This document shows, one piece after another, positions 34,506 through 43,727 of a stretch of 64,000 nucleotides of DNA; position 1 is the first letter of the stretch; every line of letters starts with the position of its first letter. This DNA comes from an uncultured Ruminococcus sp. (GTDB lineage: Bacteria > Bacillota > Clostridia > Lachnospirales > Lachnospiraceae). Both the position numbers and the translations under genes were made by a program. The DNA lies in NCBI GenBank assembly GCA_900553885.1, contig USFD01000001.1, forward strand, positions 42,937 to 106,936, given 5' to 3'. Below the pieces are notes generated by a model. It made no database searches, had not been told where the DNA came from, and saw nothing but the letters and a program-made list of their open reading frames with translations.

Positions 34506-35981
34506 TTACAGAAGCGGAGAAAGCAGCCGCGAAAACTGCTCTTTTGCTTTAATCACAATGCCTCTCTCATCATATATCTTTCTCGTGACATGGGTGCACT
34601 GGGTCATATCATTTTCAAATGCCCGCTCCAGACGCCGGACGGTTCTTTCACTGTAGATCACGGCATTTACTTCAAAATTCAGTCCGAAACTCCGGATATC
34701 CATATTTGCCGTTCCCACACAGGCCACCATGCCGTCCACGCTGAGCGTCTTGGCATGAAGGAAGCCGTTATTATACACATAACATTTTGCTCCCGCGGCC
34801 ACCATATCTCCGATATAGGAATATGTAGCCCAGTACACGAAGGGATGATCCGGCTTACAGGGCACCATGATACGCACGTCAATTCCGGACCTGCTTGCAA
34901 TCTTCAAAGCATCCAGTATAGATTCATCCGGTATGAAATACGGCGTCTGAATATACACGTGATCCTTTGCCCTGTGGATCAGCCTCAGATAATTGTCATG
35001 AATCGTTTTGATCTGGGAATCTGGCCCGCTGGATATGATCTGTACCGGATCCCGCCCGTTTCTCACATACACCGGAAGCTCAAACAGCGTATCTTCCAGG
35101 AACAGATTTTCCTTTGCGGCATAATTCCAGTCCAGCACAAAACGGACTGCCAGAGACGTTACCGCAGCCCCTTCAATACACAGATGGGTATCCCGCCAGT
35201 AGCCGAATTTTTTATCCCGGCCGAGATATTCTCTTCCTACGTTAAAGCCTCCTACAAAGCCGATTCTTCCATCAATTACCACAATCTTTCTGTGGTTTCT
35301 GTAGTTTACACGCAGCTGAAGTTTCCCAAGAAGAGCCGGGAAAAACTCCGCCACCATGATTCCTTCCGCTTCCAGCCTCTCCCAGTCCCGGTTGTGCATG
35401 GTTCTGCATCCCATACTGTCGAAAAGCACCCGGACCTGGACGCCCTCCCGTGCTTTCTGTATAAGAACCTTTTCAATTTCCTGCCACAGTTCATCATTCC
35501 GGATAATGTAATACTGCAGATGAATATATTTTTTCGCCTGCTTCATTTCCTCAATGAGAGCCCGGAACTTTGCCTTTCCGTCTGTATAGATCCTGATGTC
35601 GTTATTGTCCGTGAGAACCGCTTCCCCGGCCTCCAGATTATAAAGGATCAGATCCCGGAACCGGTTCATCTCCGGATTGGCAAGGCGCAGCCTTTTGTGG
35701 TATATGGTTTCCTCCTGCCTTCGGACTGCATATTTCACTTCCCCTTCGATTTCTTTTGCTTTGAACATCCTGCTCTTATGGAAATCCTGTCCGATAATCA
35801 GGTAGAGGATAAATCCTAAAATCGGTATAAAATACAGCAGAAGAAGCCATGTCCAGACTGTCTGCGGGGATCTTCTCTGAAAAAAAACGATAATAAGCGA
35901 AAGGAAGATGTTTATGATGAACAGATTATCCATAATGAAATCAGATACCGTCACCATTCCGCTCCAAATTGTTTCTGCCAT
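34506..35981 (-). CDS. cls: Cardiolipin synthase (phospholipase D family)
   Basis: 491 residues from ATG 35981 (MAETIWSGMV), chosen for GGAG 9 nt upstream; 24 further codons are open. Two N-terminal membrane segments (FIINIFLSLIIVFFQRR and TWLLLLYFIPILGFILYLII), then two HKD motifs: NHRKIVVIDGRIGFVGG and HAKTLSVDGMVACVGTANMD, each H-x-K-x4-D. This is the Cls type that joins two phosphatidylglycerols. Length and order are normal. It is monocistronic. Confidence 0.92.
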   Translation of the reverse strand: MAETIWSGMVTVSDFIMDNLFIINIFLSLIIVFFQRRSPQTVWTWLLLLYFIPILGFILYLIIGQDFHKSRMFKAKEIEGEVKYAVRRQEETIYHKRLRLANPEMNRFRDLILYNLEAGEAVLTDNNDIRIYTDGKAKFRALIEEMKQAKKYIHLQYYIIRNDELWQEIEKVLIQKAREGVQVRVLFDSMGCRTMHNRDWERLEAEGIMVAEFFPALLGKLQLRVNYRNHRKIVVIDGRIGFVGGFNVGREYLGRDKKFGYWRDTHLCIEGAAVTSLAVRFVLDWNYAAKENLFLEDTLFELPVYVRNGRDPVQIISSGPDSQIKTIHDNYLRLIHRAKDHVYIQTPYFIPDESILDALKIASRSGIDVRIMVPCKPDHPFVYWATYSYIGDMVAAGAKCYVYNNGFLHAKTLSVDGMVACVGTANMDIRSFGLNFEVNAVIYSERTVRRLERAFENDMTQCTHVTRKIYDERGIVIKAKEQFSRLLSPLL

Positions 35982-36178
35982 ATAGTAAAACTCCTTTATT
36001 TTCTGCGGAACACCGTCTTCATCTCTGCCGGCGTACAAAAATCCGCTATACACAGTATACTCGTTTTCCCGTTGAAAAGTAACCCCTAAAATACCACAAT
36101 TACTTGCACATCATAAAAAACAATGTTACAATACTACAAGCATAAAAGCAAAATATTAAAGGTTTAGGAGGGTTTATT

Positions 36179-36625
36179 GTGAGTCCATTCTGGATTACGT
36201 TGATCGTGATCATTGTCATATTGATTGTGGCATGTATCGTGTTATATTTTCTGGGCAAGAAAGCTGAGAAAAAACAGGCCGAGCAGAAAGAGCAGATGGA
36301 TGCCGTTGCCCAGACTGTCAGTATGCTGATTATTGACAAAAAGAAACTGAAACTCAGAGAAGCCGGACTTCCCGCCGTGGTTCTGGAAAATACCCCCAAG
36401 TATCTCAGGCGTGCGAAAGTTCCTGTTGTCAAGGCAAAAGTCGGACCGAAGATCATGACTCTGATGTGCGACGGCCGTGTATTCGACGTAATTCCGGTTA
36501 AGAAAGAGATCAAAGCCGTAGTAAGCGGTCTTTACATAACCGGGATCAAGAGTGTAAGAGGCGGCTCCATTGAAGTGCCCCAGAAAAAGAAGAAAGGCTT
36601 TTTCTCACGATTTAAAAAGCAATAA
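36179..36625 (+). CDS. Conserved membrane-anchored hypothetical protein
   Basis: 148 residues from a GTG start with AGGAGGG 6 nt upstream. The N-terminal membrane helix (FWITLIVIIVILIVACIVLY) is followed by a short charged coiled part (KKAEKKQAEQKEQMD). A basic beta-rich domain comes next (KYLRRAKVPVVKAKVGPKIM, DVIPVKKEIKAVVSGLYITG) and then a Lys-rich tail (KKKKGFFSRFKKQ). The topology puts the basic part in the cytoplasm. I know no functional family; the sequence looks conserved rather than random, and it is a single-gene unit with its own terminator. Confidence 0.75.
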   Translation: MSPFWITLIVIIVILIVACIVLYFLGKKAEKKQAEQKEQMDAVAQTVSMLIIDKKKLKLREAGLPAVVLENTPKYLRRAKVPVVKAKVGPKIMTLMCDGRVFDVIPVKKEIKAVVSGLYITGIKSVRGGSIEVPQKKKKGFFSRFKKQ

Positions 36626-36676
36626 AAAAGGATGTTGGAAATCTGCACATCAGATCAGATTTTCAACATCTTTTTT
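36623..36676. terminator. Bidirectional terminator
   Basis: GATGTTGGAAATCTG (36631-36645) pairs with CAGATTTTCAACATC (36656-36670), one mismatch, flanked by A-run and T-run. It serves both the rightward membrane protein and the leftward murI-DUF1934 operon; its right edge touches the DUF1934 stop codon. Confidence 0.9.
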
Positions 36677-37160
36677 AATTCAGCACGGAAAACTCTCCGC
36701 TGTTTTTCGATACAATATCCAGCTTGATCTTACAGTCAGCGAGAGGCTCATGATTCACATCCAGTTCATAGTCAACCTGTACGTTTATCCGGTCGTCTTC
36801 CACACTGACCTCCATATTCCTGGTATTCACCCCCACCAGCATCTGTCCGTAAGGGGTACGGTAATAGGTCAGATTTTTCCTGTTCTTTTCGAAAATCATA
36901 TGAGAGCTTGACAGACCGCTCTTTACAATCTCCACACTGTCTGTGCCGGTTATCTTGATTCTGTTCTTTATCGTTCCGGCCATCCCTTCCAGCACTTCAT
37001 CATAGAGAATATAATGCTTGCCTCCCCTGCAGTAATAACTGGCAGGAGTCACAACCTCAATTGCATCCTCTCCGGATTCCAGCGCTTCTATTTTGTCATC
37101 CGGCTCCGCCATGATATCAATGTGATGCCCGGAAATACTGACTAATACATCCTTTGTCAT
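36675..37160 (-). CDS. DUF1934 beta-barrel protein
   Basis: 161 residues: VLVSISGHHIDIMAEPDDKI, then SYYCRGGKHYILYDEVLEGM, KNRIKITGTDSVEIVKSGLS and LVGVNTRNMEVSVEDDRINV form the single calycin-like barrel of DUF1934 (YwiB). The role is unknown. It starts 3 nt after the murI stop, with GAGGAA in the murI end as ribosome site, so it is coupled to murI. Confidence 0.85.
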   Translation of the reverse strand: MTKDVLVSISGHHIDIMAEPDDKIEALESGEDAIEVVTPASYYCRGGKHYILYDEVLEGMAGTIKNRIKITGTDSVEIVKSGLSSSHMIFEKNRKNLTYYRTPYGQMLVGVNTRNMEVSVEDDRINVQVDYELDVNHEPLADCKIKLDIVSKNSGEFSVLN

Positions 37161-37163
37161 ATC

Positions 37164-37991
37164 TTAAAATTCCTCGATATTTACTACATTCGTAGTAGGA
37201 ACGTCAAAAGGCATCACCGTATTTGCAAATCTGCGGAATTTTTCCGCAGCGTCGCTTACATAAAAAGAGTAAGTGCTGTGGCGCCCTTCGCCGCCCTCAT
37301 TTGCCATATCCTGCTCCCGGAGAAGCTTTTTCAGATCCATGGCTGTCTCATATGCAGGGTTGACGATCTGTATCTTCTCCCCCATATAAGCACGGATTTT
37401 GGAACGCAGAAGAGGATAATGGGTACAGCCCAGAATCATGGCGTCAATATCCGTATTGCGCATGGATTCCAGATAATACTCTATCACTTCCTGTGTAACT
37501 ACGTGCTCCTTAAATCCCTCTTCCACCAGAGGGACAAAAAGCGGACATGCCTTCTCAATTACTGTAATATCCGGGGCCATCTCATGGATGACCCTGGTAT
37601 ATACGCCGCTCTGTACAGTAGCGTCTGTTCCCACAACCCCCACTTTCCGGTTTCTGGTCGCTTCCACAGCCGCTCTGGCTCCCGGGACCACCACGCCCAT
37701 GATAGGAATGTCAAATTCGTCCCTCACTGCATCCAGCGCCAGCGCACTGGCCGTATTGCAGGCAATTACAATCGCCTTTACCTGTTTTGTTTTCAGGAAA
37801 CGGATAATCTGCTCCGAAAAACGAATAATTGTATTCTGGGATTTGCTGCCGTACGGGACACGGGCTGTATCCCCGAAATATACAATATTTTCGTCCGGCA
37901 GCTGCCGGGAAATCTCCCTGGCAACCGTCAGGCCTCCCACTCCGGAATCAAATACTCCTACCGGAGCCGTCTTCCTGCTCTCTGTACTCAC
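37164..37991 (-). CDS. murI: Glutamate racemase
   Basis: 275 residues from a GTG start with AAGGAG upstream. GVFDSGVGGLTVAREISRQL at the N-terminus (catalytic Asp-Ser), VIACNTASALALD (first catalytic Cys) and ILGCTHYPLLRSKIRAYMGE (second catalytic Cys with Thr-His) are complete. The enzyme supplies D-glutamate for peptidoglycan. Usual length. Confidence 0.95.
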   Translation of the reverse strand: MSTESRKTAPVGVFDSGVGGLTVAREISRQLPDENIVYFGDTARVPYGSKSQNTIIRFSEQIIRFLKTKQVKAIVIACNTASALALDAVRDEFDIPIMGVVVPGARAAVEATRNRKVGVVGTDATVQSGVYTRVIHEMAPDITVIEKACPLFVPLVEEGFKEHVVTQEVIEYYLESMRNTDIDAMILGCTHYPLLRSKIRAYMGEKIQIVNPAYETAMDLKKLLREQDMANEGGEGRHSTYSFYVSDAAEKFRRFANTVMPFDVPTTNVVNIEEF

Positions 37992-38104
37992 GTTTTCTAA
38001 TCTCCTTTAAACCACACATAAATGAAATCTGTGCAGCTTTTTTCCCGGTTTCCCGGATTCTCACGCGGCCGCAAGGACCGCCCGGCCTTACCGGCCGTAT
38101 TCAA

Positions 38105-39124
38105 TTACAGTGCAAGTGTCTTTGCCACGTCATACTGATACTGCGGAATTTCTTTCTTCATCGCCAGCGCTTCCTCAATATCAAAGTCTACATACTGACC
38201 GTTCTTGTAACCTACAACGCGGTTTGTTTTGCCCTGGCAGAGAAGATCCACCGCCATAGCTCCCATGATAGAAGCATAGACTCTGTCTTTACATGTGGGG
38301 CTTCCGCCGCGCTGCATGTGTCCCAGAATTGTTGCTCTTGTCTCAATACCGGTAGCTGCTTCAATTCTCTTTGCCATGTTAATGGAATCTCCGATTCCCT
38401 CTGCATTAATAATAATATAGTTCTTCTTACCGCGTTTTTTGTTTGCCATAATATCCGCGATAATCGCGTCTTCGTCAAAATCATGCTCTTCCGGCATCAG
38501 AATGCGCTCTGCCCCGTTGGCAATACCGCACCACAGAGCCAGATAGCCTGCGTCACGTCCCATAACCTCAATAATACTGCAACGCTCATGTGAGGTTGAT
38601 GTGTCACGTACTTTATCAATTGCTTCCATTGCCGTATTTACAGCTGTATCAAAACCAATGGTATAATCTGTACAGGCGATATCAAGGTCAATGGTTCCCG
38701 GAACACCTACTGTGTTTACTCCCAGGTTTGCAAGCTTCTGTGCACCTGCAAAAGAACCGTCTCCGCCGATCACAACCAGGCCGTCAATTCCATACTTCTT
38801 ACAGATAGCCGCAGCTTTCTGCTGCCCCTCTTCTGTACGCATGGACTGGCACCGTGCCGTCTGAAGAATTGTACCTCCACGCTGAATTGTATCAGATACA
38901 TCGCGGGCCGACAGATCAATGATCTCTTCCTTCAAAAGGCCGTGATAGCCTCTGCGGATTCCGCGGACTTTTAATCCACGTGAAAGCGCTGTTCTGACAA
39001 CCGCACGAATTGCTGCATTCATTCCCGGAGCATCTCCTCCACTTGTAAGGACTCCGATTGTACGGATAGTGTCTTCAATTTCATCTAAATATCTTGCTTT
39101 ATCATTCCCATTATTTTCTGCCAT
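38105..39124 (-). CDS. pfkA: ATP-dependent 6-phosphofructokinase
   Basis: 339 residues. IGVLTSGGDAPGMNAAIRAV (ATP loop), GGDGSFAGAQ and GVPGTIDLDIACTDYTIGFD TA (catalytic Thr-Ile-Asp), EVMGRDAGYLALW and the fructose-6-phosphate-binding RATILGHMQRGGSPTCKDRV are present. The gatekeeper GGDGS pattern fits ATP rather than pyrophosphate use. It lies downstream of dnaE with a 64-bp gap, the arrangement typical of clostridia. Confidence 0.94.
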   Translation of the reverse strand: MAENNGNDKARYLDEIEDTIRTIGVLTSGGDAPGMNAAIRAVVRTALSRGLKVRGIRRGYHGLLKEEIIDLSARDVSDTIQRGGTILQTARCQSMRTEEGQQKAAAICKKYGIDGLVVIGGDGSFAGAQKLANLGVNTVGVPGTIDLDIACTDYTIGFDTAVNTAMEAIDKVRDTSTSHERCSIIEVMGRDAGYLALWCGIANGAERILMPEEHDFDEDAIIADIMANKKRGKKNYIIINAEGIGDSINMAKRIEAATGIETRATILGHMQRGGSPTCKDRVYASIMGAMAVDLLCQGKTNRVVGYKNGQYVDFDIEEALAMKKEIPQYQYDVAKTLAL

Positions 39125-39188
39125 CTTAGTTTCCCACCTTTCTACTAAAAATCAGATAAATGCCAAACCCGAGATTATTCTACCTTAT

Positions 39189-42100
39189 TTAGAAGTGGTT
39201 TTCAATAGCTTTTTCCACCACTTTCACCCGGCTTTCGCCGTAATGATTCATCAATCTGCTCAGGATCTGCGGGTTTATCCTGATATTTCTGTTCTTCGGG
39301 AAGCGCTTCACCGCCCGCTCTTTGGCGCAGTATATTACAACCTCGTCATCTCCTTCCGAATCTGCCAGATATCCGTATACGATCTCTTCATCATCCAGAT
39401 AGGATGCTTTATCCGGGAACTGAATCCACAGCTGCTTTTTCGTCCGTTCAAAGGGGATCACTTTTTCACAGATCAGCTTGCTGGCCTTTTCATCTTCCGC
39501 CGACACCCGGCCCCGGATAAAGACTTTGCTGTCAGGTTCCAGATACTCTCTGTTTTTCTCATAATCTCTGGGGAAAACCACAACCTCTACTGTCCCGAAC
39601 AGATCCTCTACAGTGACAAAAGCCATCATCTGATTGGTCTTTGTGTGTTTCACTGTCTTATCCGTTATCATACCGCCTATAATCTCTTTGGCTCCATCCT
39701 GCACTTTGGGCTTTCTGCTCTCCTCGTCCGGCTGAAAATCCGCTGAGGTTGCTGAAATCACCTTCCGCCATTTTTCCTCATATTCTTCCAGAGGATGCCC
39801 GCTGATATAAACCCCCAGGACTTCTTTTTCAAATGCGAGGAGATTTTCCTTTGTATACTCTCCCACATCAGGAAAACGGATCAAAAACTCCTCTTTCTGA
39901 TCATCGGAAGCCATATCAAACAGGCTCATCTGACCTGCCATAGAGTATTTTTTCTCCTGATTTACATGATCTACAATCTGAACATAAATACTCATGAACT
40001 GCTTTCTTGTGCCGCCCAGCGTATCCAGGGCGCCCGACTTGATGAAATTCTCAATGGCTCTTTTATTAAGAACTTCCTTCGGAGAAAGCCTGGTGATAAA
40101 GTCCTCCAGATTTTTGTACGGGCCATAGGCCGTCCGCTCCTCTACGATCGCCTGAATCACAGGTTTGCCCACGCTCTTGATTGCGGCCAGACCGTAACGG
40201 ATATTGCCGTTATCCACAGAAAAATCTGCTTCTCCCTTGTTAATATCCGGCGGCAGAATGGAGATATTCATCTGTCTGCAGGCATAGATATATTCTGCCA
40301 CTTTTGAAGGATTTTCAATCACTGATGTCATAAGTGCAGCCATAAATTCCACCGGATAATAATATTTCAGCCATGCCGTCTGATAAGCCACGACAGCGTA
40401 AGCCGCTGCATGGGATTTATTGAATGCGTATTTGGCAAAATCAATCATCTCATCATAAATCTTATTCGCCGTCTTCTCATCAATTCCATTTCTGATACAC
40501 CCGGGAACACCGGTCTCCTCATCTCCGTACACAAAGATCTGACGCTCTTTCTTCATAACGTCGCCTTTTTTCTTGGACATGGCCCGCCGGAGCAGATCGC
40601 TTCTGCCCAGGGTATATCCGCCCAGATCGCGCACAATCTGCATAACCTGCTCCTGGTAGACAATACAGCCGTAGGTGGGCTTGAGGATCGGCTCAAGCTG
40701 AGGGCAGTCGTAAGTAATGGAAGAAGGATCATTCTTTCCTCTGATGTACTGGGGGATAAAATCCATGGGGCCCGGACGGTACAGGGAAATACCGGCAATA
40801 ATATCCTCCAGGCTGTGGGGTTTAAGCTCCTTCATGAAACTTTTCATACCCGCGCTTTCCAGCTGGAAAATTCCGTCTGTCTTTCCGGTTCCGATATAAT
40901 TCAGAACATCCTGATCATTGTAGTCAATCTTTTCCATGTCCAGAGACGGATCTTTTTTTCTCGCCATTCTCACTGCATTCTGGATCACAGTCAGCGTACG
41001 CAGCCCCAGGAAATCCATCTTGAGCAGTCCCAGCTCTTCCAGTGTGGTCATCGTAAACTGGGTCGTTATCGAACCGTCAGCCGCCCGGGATAATGGCACA
41101 TACTCATCCACCGGCTTCTGGCTGATCACCACTCCCGCGGCATGCATGGAGCTGTGACGTGGAAGTCCTTCCAGACGTTTTGCCATGTCGATCAGTTCCT
41201 TTACCTGGGGATCTGTCTCATAAGTTCTGCGCAGCTCCGGATTTTCCACCAGGGCTTTATCAATAGTTATATTCGGTTCCTGCGGAATCATCTTGGCGAT
41301 GGTATCTACAAATGCGTAGGGCAGATCCATAACCCGTCCCACATCCCGGATCACGCCCCGGGCCGCAAGCGTTCCGAATGTTACAATCTGCACCACCCGG
41401 TCCTTGCCGTATTTGCGCACCACATAGTCAATTACTTCCTGCCTTCTCTCAAAGCAGAAATCCACGTCAATATCCGGCATGGATACACGCTCCGGATTAA
41501 GAAACCGCTCAAAAAGGAGCTGGTATCGGATCGGATCAATGGTTGTAATTCCCAGGCAGTAGGATACAATACTTCCGGCTGCGGATCCTCGCCCCGGTCC
41601 CACTGCAATGCCATGATCTTTGGCATATTTGATAAAATCCCACACAATCAGAAAGTAGTCCACATACCCCATGTTTTTTATGGTACTCAGCTCGTAGTCC
41701 AGCCGTTCTCTCAGTTCGTCAGTTACCTCCGGATACCGCTTCTCCAGGCCCTCCCGGCAGAGCTTCTGCAGATATTCCCAGGAAGTATAGCCGTCAGGCA
41801 CATCGTATTTCGGAAGCTTTGTCACGCCAAACTCAATCTCCACATGACAGCGGTCCGCGATCTTCTGGGTATTGTCCAGCGCCCGCAGCGCATAGGGGAA
41901 CAGCCTTTCCATCTCTTCCGGAGACTTTACATAATACTGTCCGCCTTCATAGCGCATCCTGTTCTCATCTGCGAGCTTCTTTCCGGTCTGAATACACAGA
42001 AGTATATCATGCGCTTTCGCATCCTCCGCATAGGTATAATGCACGTCATTTGTGGCTACAAGCTCAATTCCTGTATCCGCCGACATCTTAAGCAGCTGCT

Positions 42101-42662
42101 GATTTACCAGGGTCTGATCCGGAATTCCATGATCCTGCAGTTCGAGAAAATAATTTCCTTCCCCGAAAATATCCCTGTACTCCAGTGCTGTCTTCTTCGC
42201 CTCTTCATACAGTCCTTTGACAATATATCTCTGCACCTCGCCTGCCAGGCATGCGCTCAGAGCAATAATGCCGCTGTGATACTCCCTCAGAAGCGCTTTG
42301 TCTACTCTGGGCCGGTAATAATATCCATCCACAAATCCCTTTGAAACAATCTTCATCAGGTTGGCATATCCCTCATTATTTTCCGCCAGAAGCACAAGGT
42401 GATAATACCTGTCGTCTCCGCCTGTCACTTCACGGTCAAATCTGGAATTGGGGGCTACATAGACTTCGCAGCCGAGTATCGGGTTGATCCCCTGTTTTTT
42501 CGCCTCCCGGTAAAAATCAATTACGCCGTACATCACCCCGTGATCCGTAATCGCCGCGCTGTTCATTCCAAGTTCCTTAACCCGGGATACATATTCTTTT
42601 ATTTTATTTGATCCGTCCAGCAGACTGTACTCCGTATGGACATGTAAGTGTACAAAACTCAT
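39189..42662 (-). CDS. dnaE: DNA polymerase III subunit alpha
   Basis: 1157 residues, a normal DnaE1 length. The PHP domain starts at residue 5 (HLHVHTEYSLLDGSNKIKEY). The palm has GPGRGSAAGSIVSYCLGIT and SMPDIDVDFCFERRQEVIDY with both catalytic aspartates of PDIDVDF. ALPRHSSMHAAGVVIS, KMDFLGLRTLTVI (third Asp), the beta-binding and OB-fold parts (GGMITDKTVKHTKTNQMMAF) follow. It is the active contrast to the PolC-like protein at 15.6 kb, which has lost these residues. GGGAGG precedes the ATG. Confidence 0.96.
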   Translation of the reverse strand: MSFVHLHVHTEYSLLDGSNKIKEYVSRVKELGMNSAAITDHGVMYGVIDFYREAKKQGINPILGCEVYVAPNSRFDREVTGGDDRYYHLVLLAENNEGYANLMKIVSKGFVDGYYYRPRVDKALLREYHSGIIALSACLAGEVQRYIVKGLYEEAKKTALEYRDIFGEGNYFLELQDHGIPDQTLVNQQLLKMSADTGIELVATNDVHYTYAEDAKAHDILLCIQTGKKLADENRMRYEGGQYYVKSPEEMERLFPYALRALDNTQKIADRCHVEIEFGVTKLPKYDVPDGYTSWEYLQKLCREGLEKRYPEVTDELRERLDYELSTIKNMGYVDYFLIVWDFIKYAKDHGIAVGPGRGSAAGSIVSYCLGITTIDPIRYQLLFERFLNPERVSMPDIDVDFCFERRQEVIDYVVRKYGKDRVVQIVTFGTLAARGVIRDVGRVMDLPYAFVDTIAKMIPQEPNITIDKALVENPELRRTYETDPQVKELIDMAKRLEGLPRHSSMHAAGVVISQKPVDEYVPLSRAADGSITTQFTMTTLEELGLLKMDFLGLRTLTVIQNAVRMARKKDPSLDMEKIDYNDQDVLNYIGTGKTDGIFQLESAGMKSFMKELKPHSLEDIIAGISLYRPGPMDFIPQYIRGKNDPSSITYDCPQLEPILKPTYGCIVYQEQVMQIVRDLGGYTLGRSDLLRRAMSKKKGDVMKKERQIFVYGDEETGVPGCIRNGIDEKTANKIYDEMIDFAKYAFNKSHAAAYAVVAYQTAWLKYYYPVEFMAALMTSVIENPSKVAEYIYACRQMNISILPPDINKGEADFSVDNGNIRYGLAAIKSVGKPVIQAIVEERTAYGPYKNLEDFITRLSPKEVLNKRAIENFIKSGALDTLGGTRKQFMSIYVQIVDHVNQEKKYSMAGQMSLFDMASDDQKEEFLIRFPDVGEYTKENLLAFEKEVLGVYISGHPLEEYEEKWRKVISATSADFQPDEESRKPKVQDGAKEIIGGMITDKTVKHTKTNQMMAFVTVEDLFGTVEVVVFPRDYEKNREYLEPDSKVFIRGRVSAEDEKASKLICEKVIPFERTKKQLWIQFPDKASYLDDEEIVYGYLADSEGDDEVVIYCAKERAVKRFPKNRNIRINPQILSRLMNHYGESRVKVVEKAIENHF

Positions 42663-42815
42663 CCGTTCCTCCCTGATAAAAACTTCCGCTGTGTGTTGCA
42701 GAACCCTTATACAAAAAGGGCGGTTTCCTCTCCGGAAACTGCCCTCTGCTTCACTCTTGTTTTCCTCTCATCTGTCAGAGGAATCCCGATATGGCTTTCC
42801 TTCGCTCCGAAAGCC

Positions 42816-43055
42816 TTATTTTCCTCCGTGCATCATAAAGTTGATCAGCTTATCTGTATCTTCCGGCTCGTATGCGATCACTTCAAGCTCCGGAATCTCT
42901 CCGTTTGAAAAGATATTTGCCATAGATACATACTGGGAAAGCTTTGACTTCAGATTCAGTCTGTCGCCCTCGCCTGTAACAAGCTCAACTTTTCCTTTGC
43001 AGGAATCAACTACTTTAAAAAATCCCTCGATATCTGATATATTCTGAACTTTCAT
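42816..43055 (-). CDS. HPr-like small protein without the phosphorylated histidine
   Basis: 79 residues with the HPr pattern of strands and helices: MKVQNISDIEGFFKVVDSCK, KVELVTGEGDRLNLKSKLSQ, YVSMANIFSNGEIPELEVIA and EDTDKLINFMM. The HPr GLHARPA segment is missing, so the usual His15 for PTS phosphotransfer is absent; the LNLKSKLS segment resembles the Ser46 region. It is probably a regulatory HPr paralogue (Crh-like in logic). It lies 154 bp upstream of dnaE in the same direction with AAGGAGGAG before the ATG. Confidence 0.7.
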   Translation of the reverse strand: MKVQNISDIEGFFKVVDSCKGKVELVTGEGDRLNLKSKLSQYVSMANIFSNGEIPELEVIAYEPEDTDKLINFMMHGGK

Positions 43056-43727
43056 TTTCTCTCCTCCTTAAATGAAGCTTCACATTACGGTTACTTCCAG
43101 GAATGCTGCTTTGCACTCCTATTGCTTATTATACCTTATTTCCCCGGGATTGCAAGCTTTAATTCGGATTTGTCGAAGGGAACTTAGATTAAGAAATACC
43201 GAAAATATTCAGAAGTTCTGAATAGAATCGGACGGAGATACCGGATATGGAGTTCTGGCTCCGCTCCGGAATCTTAGAAAAACAGGAGATCCGGAATCCG
43301 ATTAAAAGCAATGCCTGAGATGAAAACTCACGATGTTCGGACAGCTTCATCTCAGGCATTAACATCAGATTCCAGATCCCCTGCTTTTTTGACAGATTCC
43401 TCCAAGTCACCAGGATTCCATATCCGGCATCTCCTGTGTATTCTATCCGTGAGAAACTTCTGTGTATTTCTGTTTTCCCAAAACAGAACTTCTTTTCGCA
43501 ATTCCTCGTAAAACAAAGCCCAAAGGGAGCTTTAACGGCCCGGATTATCGATTTCGCCGGTAAGGCTCTCCTTTCTTATATGCCTGTTTCGGACGAATTC
43601 CTTCAGTAAGTTTTCGGAGAAAAATCTGTTTTATTTTATTTTTTTTAATTAGAAAATTCTGGTTTTTATTGAATCTGTTCGGCATTCAATCTAAAATAAC
43701 GGTAAAGATTGCAGGAGACTAATAGGG
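43056..43727. other. 672-bp intergenic region holding hairpin element C
   Basis: Besides element C (43223-43444) there is TTCTGTTTT/AAAACAGAA around CCC (43468-43488). An AT-rich stretch at 43620-43680 could hold the promoter of the sensor kinase. No gene was seen. Confidence 0.6.
43223..43444 (-). repeat. Long hairpin element C (class 1, solitary)
   Basis: Apical stem 43310-43324 with 43346-43360 (15 bp exact), loop 43325-43345 (minus-strand form GCTGTCCGAACATCGTGAG). Internal loop TAAAAGC (43303-43309) opposite AAC (43361-43363). The next stem runs 43283-43302 with 43364-43383 with three C-A or A-C mismatches, all of which are G-U on the minus strand. Outer pairing reaches TAGAAT / ATTCTA at 43223 and 43444. 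No class 2 partner was found. Confidence 0.85.

Noticed and set aside
34590..35819. A 409-codon open frame on the plus strand
   Set aside because: Antisense to cardiolipin synthase with both HKD motifs; no protein family recognised.
41142..42344. A 400-codon open frame on the plus strand
   Set aside because: Antisense to dnaE, which has all polymerase motifs; no ribosome site and no recognisable domain.
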